From: Persephonella sp. KM09-Lau-8
GTDB lineage: Bacteria; Aquificota; Aquificia; Aquificales; Hydrogenothermaceae
DNA: 64,000 nucleotides
Assembly: GCF_000703085.1 (NCBI RefSeq)
Contig: NZ_JNLL01000001.1
Span: forward strand, 1,116,001 to 1,180,000
Direction of reading: 5' to 3'
Part shown: in pieces, positions 26,341 to 35,945 of the stretch
Layout of the letters: every line of letters begins with the position of its first letter
How positions within the stretch are numbered: the first letter of the stretch is position 1
Position numbers and translations under genes: made by a program
Notes under the pieces: model-generated
What the model was told of the DNA's origin: nothing
What the model saw: only the letters and a program-made list of their open reading frames with translations
Databases searched by the model: none

Positions 26341-27024
26341 TTAAGCTGAAAGAATTGATTTAAGTATATAAAGTCCGTCTTCGCTGCCTAAAATACTTTC
26401 TGATGCCCTTTCAGGGTGAGGCATAAGCCCGAAAACATTTTTGTTTTTATTGCATATACCGGCTATATTTGAAAGTGAGCCGTTTGGATTTGCATCTTCA
26501 GTTATATTTCCAAATTCATCACAATATCTGAGGATAATCTGGTCATTATCTTCCATCTCTTTTAATGTATTTTCATCAACGAAATAATTTCCATCATGAT
26601 GGGCTATAGGTATTTTTAATATCTGTCCATCTTCACACTGGTTTGTAAATGGAGTGTTGCTATTTTCAACCCTGAGATATTGTGGTTTACACACAAATTT
26701 TCCATGTATATTTGGCATCAAAGCTCCAGGAAGTAGATGTGCTTCTGTTAAGATTTGAAAGCCATTACATATTCCTATAACAAGTCCACCTTTATCAGCA
26801 AACTCTTTAACGGCAGCAGTTAAAGGTGTGTGAGCTGCCAGTGTTCCAGGTCTAAGATAATCCCCAAAAGAAAATCCACCAGGGAGAATAATACAGTCAT
26901 AGCCTTCTATATCGGTCTGTCTGTAATCTATAAAATCAACCTCTTCCTTAAGGACATCTCGGATAACCCTGTATGTATCATAATCACAGTTTGAACCTGG
27001 ATAAACAGCAACACCGAATTTCAA
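26341..27024 (-). CDS. purQ: Phosphoribosylformylglycinamidine synthase, glutaminase subunit
   Basis: Supplies ammonia to PurL for the fourth step of purine synthesis. Class I glutamine amidotransferase: nucleophile Cys in IGICNGFQIL, and the His/Glu pair in MPHPERASE. N-terminal VAVYPGSNCDYDT is PurQ-specific. 227 aa, normal. Two bases after purS; purL is not in the window. Confidence 0.97.
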   Translation of the reverse strand: MKFGVAVYPGSNCDYDTYRVIRDVLKEEVDFIDYRQTDIEGYDCIILPGGFSFGDYLRPGTLAAHTPLTAAVKEFADKGGLVIGICNGFQILTEAHLLPGALMPNIHGKFVCKPQYLRVENSNTPFTNQCEDGQILKIPIAHHDGNYFVDENTLKEMEDNDQIILRYCDEFGNITEDANPNGSLSNIAGICNKNKNVFGLMPHPERASESILGSEDGLYILKSILSA

Positions 27025-27026
27025 TC

Positions 27027-27275
27027 TCAGTCCTCCACCACTTCAAATTCGTAATCTTCTATAATTTCATTTACAAGGGCTTTTTTGGCCATTTCTTTAG
27101 CTTCTTCTATTGCTTTTTCTTTATCAGAATGCTGGACATAAACTTCTATATATTTTCCTACCTTAACATCCTTTACATCTGAAAAACCAAGGCTTCTGAG
27201 ATTTTCAGCAACAGCTCTTCCCTGTGGGTCTAAAACTCCTTTTCTTGGTTTTATAAAGAATTTTATAAGCATCAA
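27027..27275 (-). CDS. purS: Phosphoribosylformylglycinamidine synthase subunit PurS
   Basis: 82-aa structural subunit that bridges PurQ and PurL in the Gram-positive-type complex. Motifs KPRKGVLDPQGRAV, LGFSDVKDVKVGKYIEV, and a C-terminal VNEIIEDYEFEV strand are typical. Either of two adjacent ATGs (27275, 27272) may be used. Directly upstream of purQ. Confidence 0.95.
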   Translation of the reverse strand: MMLIKFFIKPRKGVLDPQGRAVAENLRSLGFSDVKDVKVGKYIEVYVQHSDKEKAIEEAKEMAKKALVNEIIEDYEFEVVED

Positions 27276-27313
27276 ACACCCCGTTAGTTTTTTTGCTACA
27301 AATATAATAACTT

Positions 27314-28270
27314 TTAGTCAGGTATTAATTCAAGAAGAGTTTCAGGTGGAACAGCAGCCGTTCCAATTTCACCAACTACATAACTTGCAGCATAATTGGC
27401 CAGTGATGCTGCCTCTTCCCATGTGGCACCACTGACCTTTGCCAGTGCAAGAACTGCAATAACAGTATCTCCAGCACCTGTAACATCAAAAACCTTTCTG
27501 GCTTTTGCTGGAATTCTGATTACTTTATTTTCTGTAAATAAGGCCATTCCCTCTGCTCCAAGGGTTATAAGCAGGTCTTTTATATCAAGTTCCTTTAGGA
27601 TTTGTTTTCCCACTTCTTCAACAGGAATATCCTTCTCAGCTTTAACACACTGGTAAGCCTCATTTCTATTAGGTGTCATTGTGGTGATATTTTTATACAG
27701 ATAAAAGTTTGATGGTTTAGGGTCAACAAATACAGGCTTTCCTGTGCTTTTGAGGTAATCCATAATTTCCTTTGTAATCACCCCTTTTCCGTAGTCAGAA
27801 ACAATAACAGCATCTATCTGGTTTATTATCTGATTAATCTTATCTATAAGTTTAGAGGATATATCTTCTGGAAGTTTGTCTTTGCTTTCTTTATCTATTC
27901 TAAGCAATTGCTGGCTTACGGCTATTATTCTGGTTTTTTCTGTTGTGGGTCTGTTTTTATCAATGATATTTACAGGTTTTATATTTTTTTCTAAAAGGAG
28001 CCTTTCAAGGAGTTTTCCATTTTCATCCTGTCCAATAACACCGGAAATATAAGAGGAAGCTCCCAGTGTGGATATATTCCATGCAACATTTGATGCACCA
28101 CCGGGGTTGTAGGTTTCTTTTTTTACTTCAACTACAGGAACAGGAGCTTCAGGTGAAATTCTTTCAACCTCACCCCATACATATTTATCTAAAATCAGGT
28201 CTCCAACTATCAGAATAGATTTTTCAGGGAATTTTTGTATTATTTCCTTTGCCCGCTTTTTTGTAATCAA
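27314..28270 (-). CDS. rfaE1: D-beta-D-heptose 7-phosphate kinase (RfaE domain I)
   Basis: PfkB-family kinase making heptose 1,7-bisphosphate for LPS inner-core heptose. Shows ILVGDLILDKYVWGEV, NPGGASNVAWN near the N-terminus and the DVTGAGDTVIA anion-hole/catalytic Asp motif near the C-terminus. 318 aa, lacking the adenylyltransferase half found in bifunctional HldE, so that must be a separate gene. Fits the GT9 heptosyltransferase-like gene and kdsA. Confidence 0.93.
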   Translation of the reverse strand: MITKKRAKEIIQKFPEKSILIVGDLILDKYVWGEVERISPEAPVPVVEVKKETYNPGGASNVAWNISTLGASSYISGVIGQDENGKLLERLLLEKNIKPVNIIDKNRPTTEKTRIIAVSQQLLRIDKESKDKLPEDISSKLIDKINQIINQIDAVIVSDYGKGVITKEIMDYLKSTGKPVFVDPKPSNFYLYKNITTMTPNRNEAYQCVKAEKDIPVEEVGKQILKELDIKDLLITLGAEGMALFTENKVIRIPAKARKVFDVTGAGDTVIAVLALAKVSGATWEEAASLANYAASYVVGEIGTAAVPPETLLELIPD

Positions 28271-28292
28271 CTTTCACCTTTAAAGCTGTGTT

Positions 28293-29327
28293 TTATGGAA
28301 AGAGTATAGATGTATCAGACAGATTTTTTAAAATATATTCTTCATCTCTGTCTGTCATAAGGTTAAAATTTTGAACTGCTTGTGTTGATGCACCTTTTCC
28401 AAGATTATCAATTGCAGTTATAACAACTGCCTGTCCTGTTCTTTCATCTTTGTCAACATAGATATCGCAGTAGTTAGAACCAACAACATTTTTTATCTGT
28501 GGAGGAGTATCACAAAATCTTATAAACGGTTCATATCTATACTCAAGCCTGTATAGTTCTATAAGCTGTTGTTTAGAAAGATTTGTTTTATAGATAACTG
28601 TTGATATCATTCCTCTGGAAACAGGCAAAATATGTGGAGTAAATCTTACAGTTATAGATTCTCCATAAACATTTTTTAAAATATCTTCCATCTCAGGTAT
28701 GTGCCTGTGCTTTATCGGGGAATATGCATAAGCATTTCCAAAAGCTTCAGGGTAATGAAATTGCTGTTTTAAACTTCTGCCTGCACCTGATATACCTGAA
28801 AGGGCATTTACCACAACATTATTTTCTGTAATTACTTTTTCTTTTACTGCAGGGTATAAAGCAAGTAATGTTGCTGTAGGATAACAGCCGGGATTCGCAA
28901 CAATATCTGCTTCTCTTATCTGTTCTCTGTATATTTCAGGTAAACCGTAAGCAGCTTTAAGAAGAATATCAGGATATTTATGCTCAAATCCGTAATATTC
29001 AGGATAAGCTGCAGGATTTTTTATTCTGTATGCAGCAGATAAATCTATTACTTTTTTATTTTTTTCTAAAAGTTTTTTCACCAGTTCCACAGATGGTTCA
29101 TGGGGAAGGCACAAAAAATAAAAATCTGAGGCTTCAATGTCTGTCTCCTCAGAAAATATAAGGTCTTTTAGTTTTGATGATGAAAAATTGGGAAATACTT
29201 CCTGTAATTTTTTGCCGGTAAATTGACGGGAAACAATCTGATTTATTTCTATATCTGGATAAAGTTGCAGGACTCTAAGGAGCTCTATACCTGTATATCC
29301 TGAAGCACCAACAATGGCAATTTTCAT
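28293..29327 (-). CDS. argC: N-acetyl-gamma-glutamyl-phosphate reductase
   Basis: Third step of arginine synthesis. Rossmann GASGYTGIEL at the N-terminus, catalytic Cys in ANPGCYPTATLL, and the later HRHIPEME histidine. 344 aa, normal for the type 1 enzyme. 22 nt upstream of rfaE1 in the same direction, so these may be cotranscribed. Confidence 0.96.
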   Translation of the reverse strand: MKIAIVGASGYTGIELLRVLQLYPDIEINQIVSRQFTGKKLQEVFPNFSSSKLKDLIFSEETDIEASDFYFLCLPHEPSVELVKKLLEKNKKVIDLSAAYRIKNPAAYPEYYGFEHKYPDILLKAAYGLPEIYREQIREADIVANPGCYPTATLLALYPAVKEKVITENNVVVNALSGISGAGRSLKQQFHYPEAFGNAYAYSPIKHRHIPEMEDILKNVYGESITVRFTPHILPVSRGMISTVIYKTNLSKQQLIELYRLEYRYEPFIRFCDTPPQIKNVVGSNYCDIYVDKDERTGQAVVITAIDNLGKGASTQAVQNFNLMTDRDEEYILKNLSDTSILFP

Positions 29328-29389
29328 AAATTGAAACTCCGGAGTTTTATATTAAACATATTCGGTAAAAGGGCAATCTTAAATAAGAA

Positions 29390-29410
29390 GGGGGAGTATA
29401 TCCCCCATAA
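29390..29410 (-). terminator. Terminator after rplM-rpsI
   Basis: GGGGGA (29390-29395) and TCCCCC (29401-29406) form a GC-only stem with a 5-nt loop; read on the minus strand it is followed by TTCTTATTT. It lies just downstream of rpsI. Confidence 0.75.
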
Positions 29411-29419
29411 AAGAGTATA

Positions 29420-29848
29420 TTAACGCTTAGACCATCTGTATTTGGCTCTTGCACCCATTTGAGCGTATTTCTTTCTTTCTTTAATTCTTGCATCCCTTGT
29501 AAGAAGTCCTGCCGATTTAAGGGATGGTCTGAATTCTGGATTGTATTCTAAAAGTGCTTTTGCAATACCATACATTATAGCTTCAGCCTGTGCTGGCTTT
29601 CCACTACCTTTTACAGTTGCATAAACATCAAATTTTCCAAGTGTTTCTGTAACAACAAAAGGTCTGTTTATTTTTTCTATAAGGATATCCCTTTCAAAAT
29701 ACTCTTTTCCTTCCCATTCCTTTCCAGAAGAACTTTTAACATAAAGCTTTCCTTCACCTGGGAAAATCCATACCCTTGCTACAGCTTCTTTTCTTCTTCC
29801 TGTTCCGTATTTGGCAACCTTTGGGTCTATTTTCACTATCTCAGCCAA
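29420..29848 (-). CDS. rpsI: 30S ribosomal protein S9
   Basis: Small-subunit protein whose C-terminal tail reaches the P-site tRNA. TGRRKEAVARVW at the N-terminus, GGKPAQAEA-like SGKPAQAEAI, and the invariant C-terminal KYRWSKR tail with LTRDARIKERKKYAQMGAR before it. 142 aa. Conventional rplM-rpsI pair. Confidence 0.98.
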   Translation of the reverse strand: MAEIVKIDPKVAKYGTGRRKEAVARVWIFPGEGKLYVKSSSGKEWEGKEYFERDILIEKINRPFVVTETLGKFDVYATVKGSGKPAQAEAIMYGIAKALLEYNPEFRPSLKSAGLLTRDARIKERKKYAQMGARAKYRWSKR

Positions 29849-29866
29849 GGTTTATACCTCCATCCT

Positions 29867-30319
29867 TTAAAAGTTTTTCCAGAGAGCTGTAAGCTCTTCA
29901 AGATTTTTTGGGTTTTGAGCATGGTGTTTATGCTCATTTCCTGTGTAAACTTTTAATCTTTTCATATATCTTTTCTGGAGTTTGTTTTTAGGAAGCATTC
30001 TTTCTACAGCCAATCTAATCACTTCTTCAGGTTTATGTTCAAGCATCCATTGGAGAGTTCTTACTCTAAGACCACCTGGTCTGTGGGTGTGGTACTGATA
30101 AAGTTTATCTGTGAGTTTTTTACCTGTAACCTGAATTTTATCTGCATTAAGAACTATAACGAAATCGCCAACATCAACATCAGGCTGGAAGTAAGGCTTG
30201 TGTTTGCCTCTTAAAACATTTGCAATAAGTGTTGCAAGTCTTCCAAGGTTTTTTCCTGTAGCATCAATTACATACCAATCTCTTTTAACATCCTCTTTGC
30301 GAACGTGATATGTTTTCAT
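29867..30319 (-). CDS. rplM: 50S ribosomal protein L13
   Basis: Large-subunit assembly protein. Motifs WYVIDATGKNLGRLAT, GDFVIVLNADKI, YQYHTHRPGGL and RMLPKNKLQ are all family-typical. 150 aa. GGAGG upstream, and a clear promoter at 30362-30390. First gene of the rplM-rpsI operon. Confidence 0.98.
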   Translation of the reverse strand: MKTYHVRKEDVKRDWYVIDATGKNLGRLATLIANVLRGKHKPYFQPDVDVGDFVIVLNADKIQVTGKKLTDKLYQYHTHRPGGLRVRTLQWMLEHKPEEVIRLAVERMLPKNKLQKRYMKRLKVYTGNEHKHHAQNPKNLEELTALWKNF

Positions 30320-30361
30320 TATCCTCCTCTTTCTTCTTAAGTATTGTCTAACAAGTCAAAA

Positions 30362-30390
30362 ATTATTACATATTAAGGACTTTTTGTCAA
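30362..30390 (-). promoter_or_regulatory. Sigma-70-type promoter for rplM-rpsI
   Basis: On the minus strand, TTGACA (complement of 30385-30390) is followed after 17 bp by AATAAT (30362-30367), or after 16 bp by TAATAA. It overlaps nothing but the gap between hpf and rplM and gives a leader of about 35 nt. Confidence 0.65.
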
Positions 30391-30954
30391 TTATGTCCCA
30401 GGAACTATAACCCCGTAGTTTCCTGCTTTTTTTCTGTAAATTACATTAATCTCTCCTGTTTCTGCATTTCTAAATGGTAGGAAGAATGCTCCAGTTTCCT
30501 CAAGAACCATTAGAGCATCCTCAACAGTAAGGGGTTTTTCAAGAGGCATTGGCTCCTGAACGATTAAAGGTCTCTCTATGCTTTCTTCCTGTGGCATTTG
30601 TTGTTTAAGTTTTTCTGCCCTTGCAAGTCTTCTTGCTTCCTCTTTTCTTCGGCTTTTAAGGCGGACAAGCTGTCTTTCAACTTCATCTATCACAAAATCT
30701 ATAGCTGAATAAAGGTCATTACTTTCTTCCCAGGCATGGATCACACCGCCACCGGGGGTATTGAAATATATGTCTATATCAACTCTGTTTCTGTGTCTAT
30801 GTTTTTCGAATGAATAGGTAACCCTTACATTAACAGAATCATCTGCAACATCAATGTCTTTAATGTAGGGTTTTAGCCTTTCAAGTTTGTGCTCTGTGTA
30901 ACTTTTGATAAATTCAGTAACATCAATATTCTTTCCTACATGTTCTACCTTCAT
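30391..30954 (-). CDS. hpf: Ribosome hibernation-promoting factor, long form
   Basis: 187 aa: N-terminal S30AE domain (VEHVGKNIDVTEFIKSY, later DSVNVRVTYSFEKHRHR) and a C-terminal dimerisation domain (VDALMVLEETGAFFLPFRNAETGEINVIYRK-type, seen in pieces), as in long HPF that dimerises 70S ribosomes to inactive 100S particles. Overlaps the rpoN stop by 4 nt, a linkage seen in many Gram-negative genomes. Confidence 0.94.
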   Translation of the reverse strand: MKVEHVGKNIDVTEFIKSYTEHKLERLKPYIKDIDVADDSVNVRVTYSFEKHRHRNRVDIDIYFNTPGGGVIHAWEESNDLYSAIDFVIDEVERQLVRLKSRRKEEARRLARAEKLKQQMPQEESIERPLIVQEPMPLEKPLTVEDALMVLEETGAFFLPFRNAETGEINVIYRKKAGNYGVIVPGT

Positions 30955-32249
30955 CTTCCTATCCTCCTTGTTCTTGAATCTGGTATATTTAACTGCTCTC
31001 TATATTTTGTTACTGTTCGTCTTGCAACATTTATTCCCTGACTTTTTAAAATATTTGCTATTTTCTGGTCGCTGAGGGGTTTTTTCTTATCCTCTTTTTT
31101 TATAAGCTCAGCAATCAAATATTTTACTTTTTCTGCTGATACATCTCCACTAGAAGATGAAAGTTTCGTTGAGAAAAATGCTTTAAGTGGAACTACTCCA
31201 GATGGTAGCTGGGCATATTTGCCAGATACTATTCTGCTGACTGTAGATTCGTGAAGGCCTACTTCATTGGCAACATCTTTTAAAATAAGAGGTTTCAGAT
31301 ACTCCTTCCCTTTTCTTACAAAATCTGCCTGATAATTTACAAGAAATTCTGCTATTTTTTTGAGATTTTCTCTTCTTTGTTCTATTCCTTTTATTATTCC
31401 TACTGCCCTTTGTAGTTTTTCTTCAAGGAATTTTCTGGTTTCCTCAGGAAGCGTTTTGTCCGATATAAGTTTTTTGTAATCTGTGGTAAGTTTTAGTTTA
31501 GGTATACCTTTTTCATTAATCTGTATTTCAAAACTGTTTCCGTTATCATATACATAGATATCAGGTTCAATATAAGTTGTTATTTCTTCAGAGAAGGAAT
31601 AAGTAGGATAGGGCTTTAATGTTTTTATATTAGAGAGTATATAATCTATCTGGTCTTCTGGGTATTTTTGCTTAAGTTTTTCAGGGTAAGGGATTTCTTC
31701 AAAATGCTGATAGATAATTTCCTTCGCCAGTTGGTCATTTCCAAATGTCTCAGAGTATTGAGCCCAAAGGCTCTCTTTGATATCGATGGCACCTATACCT
31801 GTAGGTTCAAGCTTCATAAACTCCTGTCTTGTTTCTTCAACAAGGGAAACCGGAAGGTTGAGTTTGCTTGCAATTTCTTCAACTGGTATATCTAAAAGAC
31901 CTTTTTCATTGAGATTTCCTGCTATTTCTTTTGCTATTTCTTTCTTTTTTCCTTCAAATTCAAGCTCAATCTGAAATTCAAGGAGTTCAAGAAGGTCAGG
32001 TTTATGGACTAATCTGTTAGATAATTTTCTTTCTTCATCTTCATCATAATATTTTGATAAATCTTTTATTGGTTCATATTCAGGCTCTAATACCTGTATT
32101 TCTTCAAGGAATGGATTTTCTTCAAGCTCCTGTCTAATGGTCTCCTGAAGCTCCAACTTAGGTAAAACTAATAAAGCAAGCTGTTGCTTCAGGCTTACTG
32201 TTAAAACTAACCTATTTTGAAGCTTTACCTGTATAGTTGTTTTAAGCAT
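30951..32249 (-). CDS. rpoN: RNA polymerase sigma-54 factor
   Basis: 432 aa. Gln/Leu-rich region I ([19 protein letters not shown]), acidic region II, core-binding region, HTH ([16 protein letters not shown]) and the C-terminal RpoN box [12 protein letters not shown]. Needs bacterial enhancer-binding ATPases for open-complex formation. In the cluster pyrF-rpoN-hpf. I found no convincing GG-N10-GC sigma-54 promoter in the gaps of this window. Confidence 0.97.
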   Translation of the reverse strand: MLKTTIQVKLQNRLVLTVSLKQQLALLVLPKLELQETIRQELEENPFLEEIQVLEPEYEPIKDLSKYYDEDEERKLSNRLVHKPDLLELLEFQIELEFEGKKKEIAKEIAGNLNEKGLLDIPVEEIASKLNLPVSLVEETRQEFMKLEPTGIGAIDIKESLWAQYSETFGNDQLAKEIIYQHFEEIPYPEKLKQKYPEDQIDYILSNIKTLKPYPTYSFSEEITTYIEPDIYVYDNGNSFEIQINEKGIPKLKLTTDYKKLISDKTLPEETRKFLEEKLQRAVGIIKGIEQRRENLKKIAEFLVNYQADFVRKGKEYLKPLILKDVANEVGLHESTVSRIVSGKYAQLPSGVVPLKAFFSTKLSSSSGDVSAEKVKYLIAELIKKEDKKKPLSDQKIANILKSQGINVARRTVTKYREQLNIPDSRTRRIGR

Positions 32250-32925
32250 TATTTATTCTATTTAAGATTTCTTCTATAGCTTTTTTTCTATCTTCTGCTT
32301 TTAATATTGGTCTGCCAACAACCAGTATATCTGCTCCCTGAGATACAGCAAATTCAGGGGTTGCTATTCTGGTCTGGTCATCTGTTTTAGAGGTTGTAAG
32401 TCTTATTCCCGGGGTTACAGCTATAAAATTTCCTATTTGTTCTTTAAGTTTTTTTACTTCAAATGGAGATGAGACAATACCATCTATTCCTGTATCCACT
32501 GCAGTTTTTGCCAGTTTAAGTGCAAGTTCTTCAAGTGTATATTTTGAGCCTATATAGTTGATATATTCTTCAGAATGGCTGGTGAGAATAGTTACCCCAA
32601 GAAGTTTTAGATTTGAACTTTGTTTTGCTTCGGCAGCAGCCTTTAGCATCTCTTCTCCACCAAGAGTGTGAACTGTGAGATAATCAACATTTAAAGAAAT
32701 GGCAGATTTTACACCATTAAAAACTGTATTTGGAATATCATGTAGTTTCAAATCCAAAAAGACCTCAAAGCCAATATCTTTTATTTTTTGGACAAGGCTT
32801 TTTCCTTCTTTTATAAACAGTTGGTATCCTACTTTTATTATGATGTTATAGCCTTTTATGTCTTCTAATATTTTCAGAGCTTCCTGTGATTCAGGAACAT
32901 CAAGAGCTAAGGCAAGTCTCCCCAC
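32242..32925 (-). CDS. pyrF: Orotidine 5'-phosphate decarboxylase
   Basis: Last step of UMP synthesis. Active-site [12 protein letters not shown]-terminal [11 protein letters not shown], and phosphate-binding VGRPI near the C-terminus. 227 aa. A promoter lies upstream at 32967-32995, and the stop overlaps the rpoN start by 8 nt. Confidence 0.97.
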   Translation of the reverse strand: MGRLALALDVPESQEALKILEDIKGYNIIIKVGYQLFIKEGKSLVQKIKDIGFEVFLDLKLHDIPNTVFNGVKSAISLNVDYLTVHTLGGEEMLKAAAEAKQSSNLKLLGVTILTSHSEEYINYIGSKYTLEELALKLAKTAVDTGIDGIVSSPFEVKKLKEQIGNFIAVTPGIRLTTSKTDDQTRIATPEFAVSQGADILVVGRPILKAEDRKKAIEEILNRINNA

Positions 32926-32966
32926 GATATCTCCTTATACAATTTTTATACCAAATTTTAATTTTA

Positions 32967-32995
32967 ATAATAGTGTAAGCCTGAGGAATTTTCAA
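32967..32995 (-). promoter_or_regulatory. Sigma-70-type promoter for pyrF-rpoN-hpf
   Basis: On the minus strand TTGAAA (32990-32995), 17-bp spacer, TATTAT (32967-32972), about 41 bp before the pyrF ATG. The -35 element overlaps the last codons of the upstream uracil-DNA glycosylase gene. Confidence 0.6.
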
Positions 32996-33642
32996 TCTGT
33001 ATAGGCAAGTTCAATTGCCTTTTTGATATCCTCAAATAGTGTTATTTCGGCATTGGGATTTCTGAGAACATAGGCAGGGTGATAGGTTAGATAGAGGAGT
33101 TTCCCATTCCAGTTTATTACCGAACCCCTTTCTTTTGTTATTGCGACTTGCCTTCCAAGAAATGCCCTTGCTGCAGTAGCCCCAAGTAAACATAAAACCT
33201 TTGGATTAATAATCTGAAGCTGCCTTTCAAGGTATGGAAAACAAGCTTCCATCTCCCATGGAGTAGGAGTTCTGTTGTTTGGTGGTCTGCATTTACAGAT
33301 ATTTGTTATATAGAATTCTTCCCTTTTATGACCTGTGGCTTCTATTAGTCTTGTTAGCAGTTTTCCTGCTCTCCCAACAAAAGGCCTTCCCTGCTTATCT
33401 TCGTCCCCTCCTGGAGCTTCTCCTATAAACATTAATTTTGCTTCTGGATTTCCTTCACCTAAAACTGCCTGTGTTCTGCTTTGATAAAGGTCACATTTTT
33501 TACATTCCTGAATCTCTTTATTTATTTTTTCAAGCTCTTTTATTTTTTCTTCAATACTATTTTTCATTTCCCTCTCCGTGTATATATATTCGTATCCAAG
33601 TTCCTGCAGGATTTTAAGATGTTTTTTTAGTTGTTCATTCAT
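32992..33642 (-). CDS. Family 4 uracil-DNA glycosylase (4Fe-4S)
   Basis: Thermophile-type UDG removing uracil from deaminated DNA. 216 aa. The Cys pair C47-x2-C50, with Cys118 and Cys134, makes the iron-sulfur site; motif A is [17 protein letters not shown] and motif B is [11 protein letters not shown]-terminal 40 residues are a helical extension. Overlaps the radA stop by 4 nt. Two DNA-repair genes in tandem. Confidence 0.94.
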   Translation of the reverse strand: MNEQLKKHLKILQELGYEYIYTEREMKNSIEEKIKELEKINKEIQECKKCDLYQSRTQAVLGEGNPEAKLMFIGEAPGGDEDKQGRPFVGRAGKLLTRLIEATGHKREEFYITNICKCRPPNNRTPTPWEMEACFPYLERQLQIINPKVLCLLGATAARAFLGRQVAITKERGSVINWNGKLLYLTYHPAYVLRNPNAEITLFEDIKKAIELAYTD

Positions 33643-34979
33643 TTTAATGCCTCAACAGCTTGCTGTATATTTTTTACTTTTATCAGATTTTTATTATTCA
33701 TATCTATATTTGCAGGGACAACTATTTTTGTGAAACCAAATTTTTCTGCCTCTTTAATCCTATGCTCTGTGTAGTAAACAGACCTTACCTCTCCGGTCAA
33801 ACCCAATTCTCCAAAAGCCACAAGATTTTCCGGAACAGGTGTATTTCTCAGGGATGATATTATAGCAAGGGCTACAGGTAAATCTGCAGCTGGTTCTTTT
33901 ATGTCTATTCCCCCTACAATGTTTACAAATATATCCCTGTCTTTGAGAAATATTCCCAGCTCCTTTTCAAGGATTGCTGTTATTATAGAGAGCCTGTTTA
34001 TATCAAATCCCTGTGTTTTTCGCTGGGGAACAGCATAAACTGTTTTTGAAACAAGTGCCTGAATTTCAACTAAAACAGGCTTTGAACCCTCTGTAAATGG
34101 AAATATAACACTTCCCGGCTTGCCCTGAGGTCTTTCGGCAAGGAAAAATGAAGAAGGGTCTGCAACTTCTTTGAGACCTTTTTCTTCCATTGAAAATACA
34201 GATAGCTCTCCTGCAGCTCCAAATCTGTTTTTTATGATTTTCAAAACCCTGTAGGCATGTCCCCTTTCTCCTTCAAACTGTGCAACAGTATCAACTATAT
34301 GCTCTAAGACTTTAGGACCTGCTATACTTCCTTCTTTGGTTACCTGACCTACCAAGACAACAGGAATACTTTTTTGTTTAGCAATCTCTGTAAGTCTTCC
34401 GCTGACTTCCCTTACCTGTGATACTGAGCCTGCTATAGATTCCAGCTGTGTGGAGTAAATTGTCTGGACAGAGTCCACGATAACAAAGTCTGGTTTTTCA
34501 GTTTCTATGGTGTCTATAATATTTTCAAGGATATTTTCAGACAGTATAATCAGATTATCTTTTAATGCCTGAATTCTTTCCCCTCTCAGATAGACCTGAT
34601 GGGCAGATTCTTCTCCTGTAACATAAAGAACCTTTGAACTATCTGCCATATTAGAGGATATCTGGAGTAAAAGTGTGGATTTTCCTATTCCCGGCTCACC
34701 TGAGATAAGAATAACCTGCCCTTTGACAATACCACCTCCAAGGGCTTCATCGAGGGTCTTTATACCTGTTGAAATCCTTTCATACTTTTCTTCAATTTTT
34801 GCTTTTGTAATAGGAACTGGCCTTGAATATTCTTTCTTTTCAGGTCTAAATGATTTATTGGAACTCTTTTTTTCTTCAACAAGGCTGTTCCAGCTGCCGC
34901 ATACTGAACATCTTCCTGACCATGTGGGAAATGTTGCACCACACTCATTACATACATAAATGGTTTTCTTTTTTGCCAT
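33639..34979 (-). CDS. radA: DNA repair protein RadA (Sms)
   Basis: 446 aa. N-terminal C4 zinc finger (Cys10, Cys13, Cys24, Cys27), RecA-like ATPase with Walker A GEPGIGKST and Walker B FVIVDSVQTI, the RadA signature KNRFG, and the C-terminal Lon-like domain. A DnaB-type helicase that extends D-loops in recombination. A 9-bp inverted repeat lies 7 bp upstream of its ATG. Confidence 0.97.
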   Translation of the reverse strand: MAKKKTIYVCNECGATFPTWSGRCSVCGSWNSLVEEKKSSNKSFRPEKKEYSRPVPITKAKIEEKYERISTGIKTLDEALGGGIVKGQVILISGEPGIGKSTLLLQISSNMADSSKVLYVTGEESAHQVYLRGERIQALKDNLIILSENILENIIDTIETEKPDFVIVDSVQTIYSTQLESIAGSVSQVREVSGRLTEIAKQKSIPVVLVGQVTKEGSIAGPKVLEHIVDTVAQFEGERGHAYRVLKIIKNRFGAAGELSVFSMEEKGLKEVADPSSFFLAERPQGKPGSVIFPFTEGSKPVLVEIQALVSKTVYAVPQRKTQGFDINRLSIITAILEKELGIFLKDRDIFVNIVGGIDIKEPAADLPVALAIISSLRNTPVPENLVAFGELGLTGEVRSVYYTEHRIKEAEKFGFTKIVVPANIDMNNKNLIKVKNIQQAVEALK

Positions 34980-34986
34980 CTGCTGT

Positions 34987-35008
34987 CCTGTTAAATGGAT
35001 TTAACAGG
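34987..35008. promoter_or_regulatory. Perfect 9-bp inverted repeat immediately before radA
   Basis: CCTGTTAAA (34987-34995), a 4-nt gap, TTTAACAGG (35000-35008), with another TTTAACA at 35011-35017. On the radA strand it ends 7 nt before the ATG, so as RNA it would sequester the ribosome binding site, and as DNA it could be a repressor operator. Confidence 0.5.
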
Positions 35009-35044
35009 AATTTAACATAAATCATTTTTGAAATAAAGCAACTC

Positions 35045-35461
35045 TCAGTATTCAATCAAATCTTCCTTCATGTTCAGGATTTTTATTCCCTGTTCTGAAG
35101 ATATAAATTCTTTAATTGCCCAGTTTAGTTTGTAAAGTTCTCTTTCTGGATTTGCACGTTTGAAAAAAGATAATATTGTGCTTTTGTTAATCAGTTTATA
35201 CCCTGTAAGAATTTTCCAGGCAAGCATACTTTCTCCTACTTCCTGTGCATCTTTCCATATACTCTGGATCTTAATATAGAGCACCATATCTTCCTTTGGA
35301 ATTGTTAATTGCCAGCTAAACTCTTTTTTCTCAAGTTTTGGAGAAAATCCTTTCCTTGATAAGCCTATCATCAGCCAGTTGGCAACACTTTTCCCCAGAG
35401 TACCGTCTGTGGATTCTTCATTCCAGACATTAAATCTGTTTGATTCAATTAAGATTTCCAT
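35045..35461 (-). CDS. Unknown 138-aa cytoplasmic protein
   Basis: Not recognised. Begins MEILIESNRFNVWNEES and contains GKSVANWLMIGLSRKGFSP and WKILTGYKLINKSTILSFF; no signal, membrane helix or cysteine motif. Looks like a globular alpha/beta protein. It stands alone between rnhA and radA with short gaps on both sides. Confidence 0.6.
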   Translation of the reverse strand: MEILIESNRFNVWNEESTDGTLGKSVANWLMIGLSRKGFSPKLEKKEFSWQLTIPKEDMVLYIKIQSIWKDAQEVGESMLAWKILTGYKLINKSTILSFFKRANPERELYKLNWAIKEFISSEQGIKILNMKEDLIEY

Positions 35462-35505
35462 AATCTCCCCCGACTAATAATCCATTATTATGATAAAAGT
35501 ATAAC

Positions 35506-35943
35506 TTATTTTGAGAATTTTTGTGCTTCTTCTTTTGCTATTTTGTCGCAGAGCTCATTTTCTCTATGTCCTGCGTGAGCTTTAACCCAGATTGGATTGA
35601 CCTTATGTTTTTGTAACAGGTTATAAATTTCCTCCCACATTTTTCTGTGGGCTATCTCTTTTTTGGAAGCATTCTTCCAGTTATTTTTTTGCCAGTTGTA
35701 AATCCATTCTGATATGGCTTTGATTACATACTGGGAATCTGAGTATAAATCTACTTCACAGGGCTCTTTAAGGGCTTTTAATCCTTCCAGAACAGCTCTT
35801 ATTTCCATCTCATTATTAGTAGTTTCTGCTTTGCCCCCTTTAAGAATTTTTTCATGTTTATTGTATCTAAGCAAAGCACACCATCCCCCTGGACCTGGAT
35901 TACCAAGGGATGACCCATCTGTAAAAATTTGAACCTTTTTCAT
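35506..35943 (-). CDS. rnhA: Ribonuclease HI
   Basis: Degrades the RNA strand of RNA-DNA hybrids. Catalytic carboxylates in IFTDGSSLGNPGPGGW, MEIRAVLEGL, LYSDSQYVI and ENELCDKIA; basic handle present (WQKNNWKNASKKEI). ATG 35943 has AGGATGG 6 nt upstream and is preferred; another ATG at 35952 overlaps the TonB stop. 145 aa. Confidence 0.95.
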   Translation of the reverse strand: MKKVQIFTDGSSLGNPGPGGWCALLRYNKHEKILKGGKAETTNNEMEIRAVLEGLKALKEPCEVDLYSDSQYVIKAISEWIYNWQKNNWKNASKKEIAHRKMWEEIYNLLQKHKVNPIWVKAHAGHRENELCDKIAKEEAQKFSK

Positions 35944-35945
35944 CT

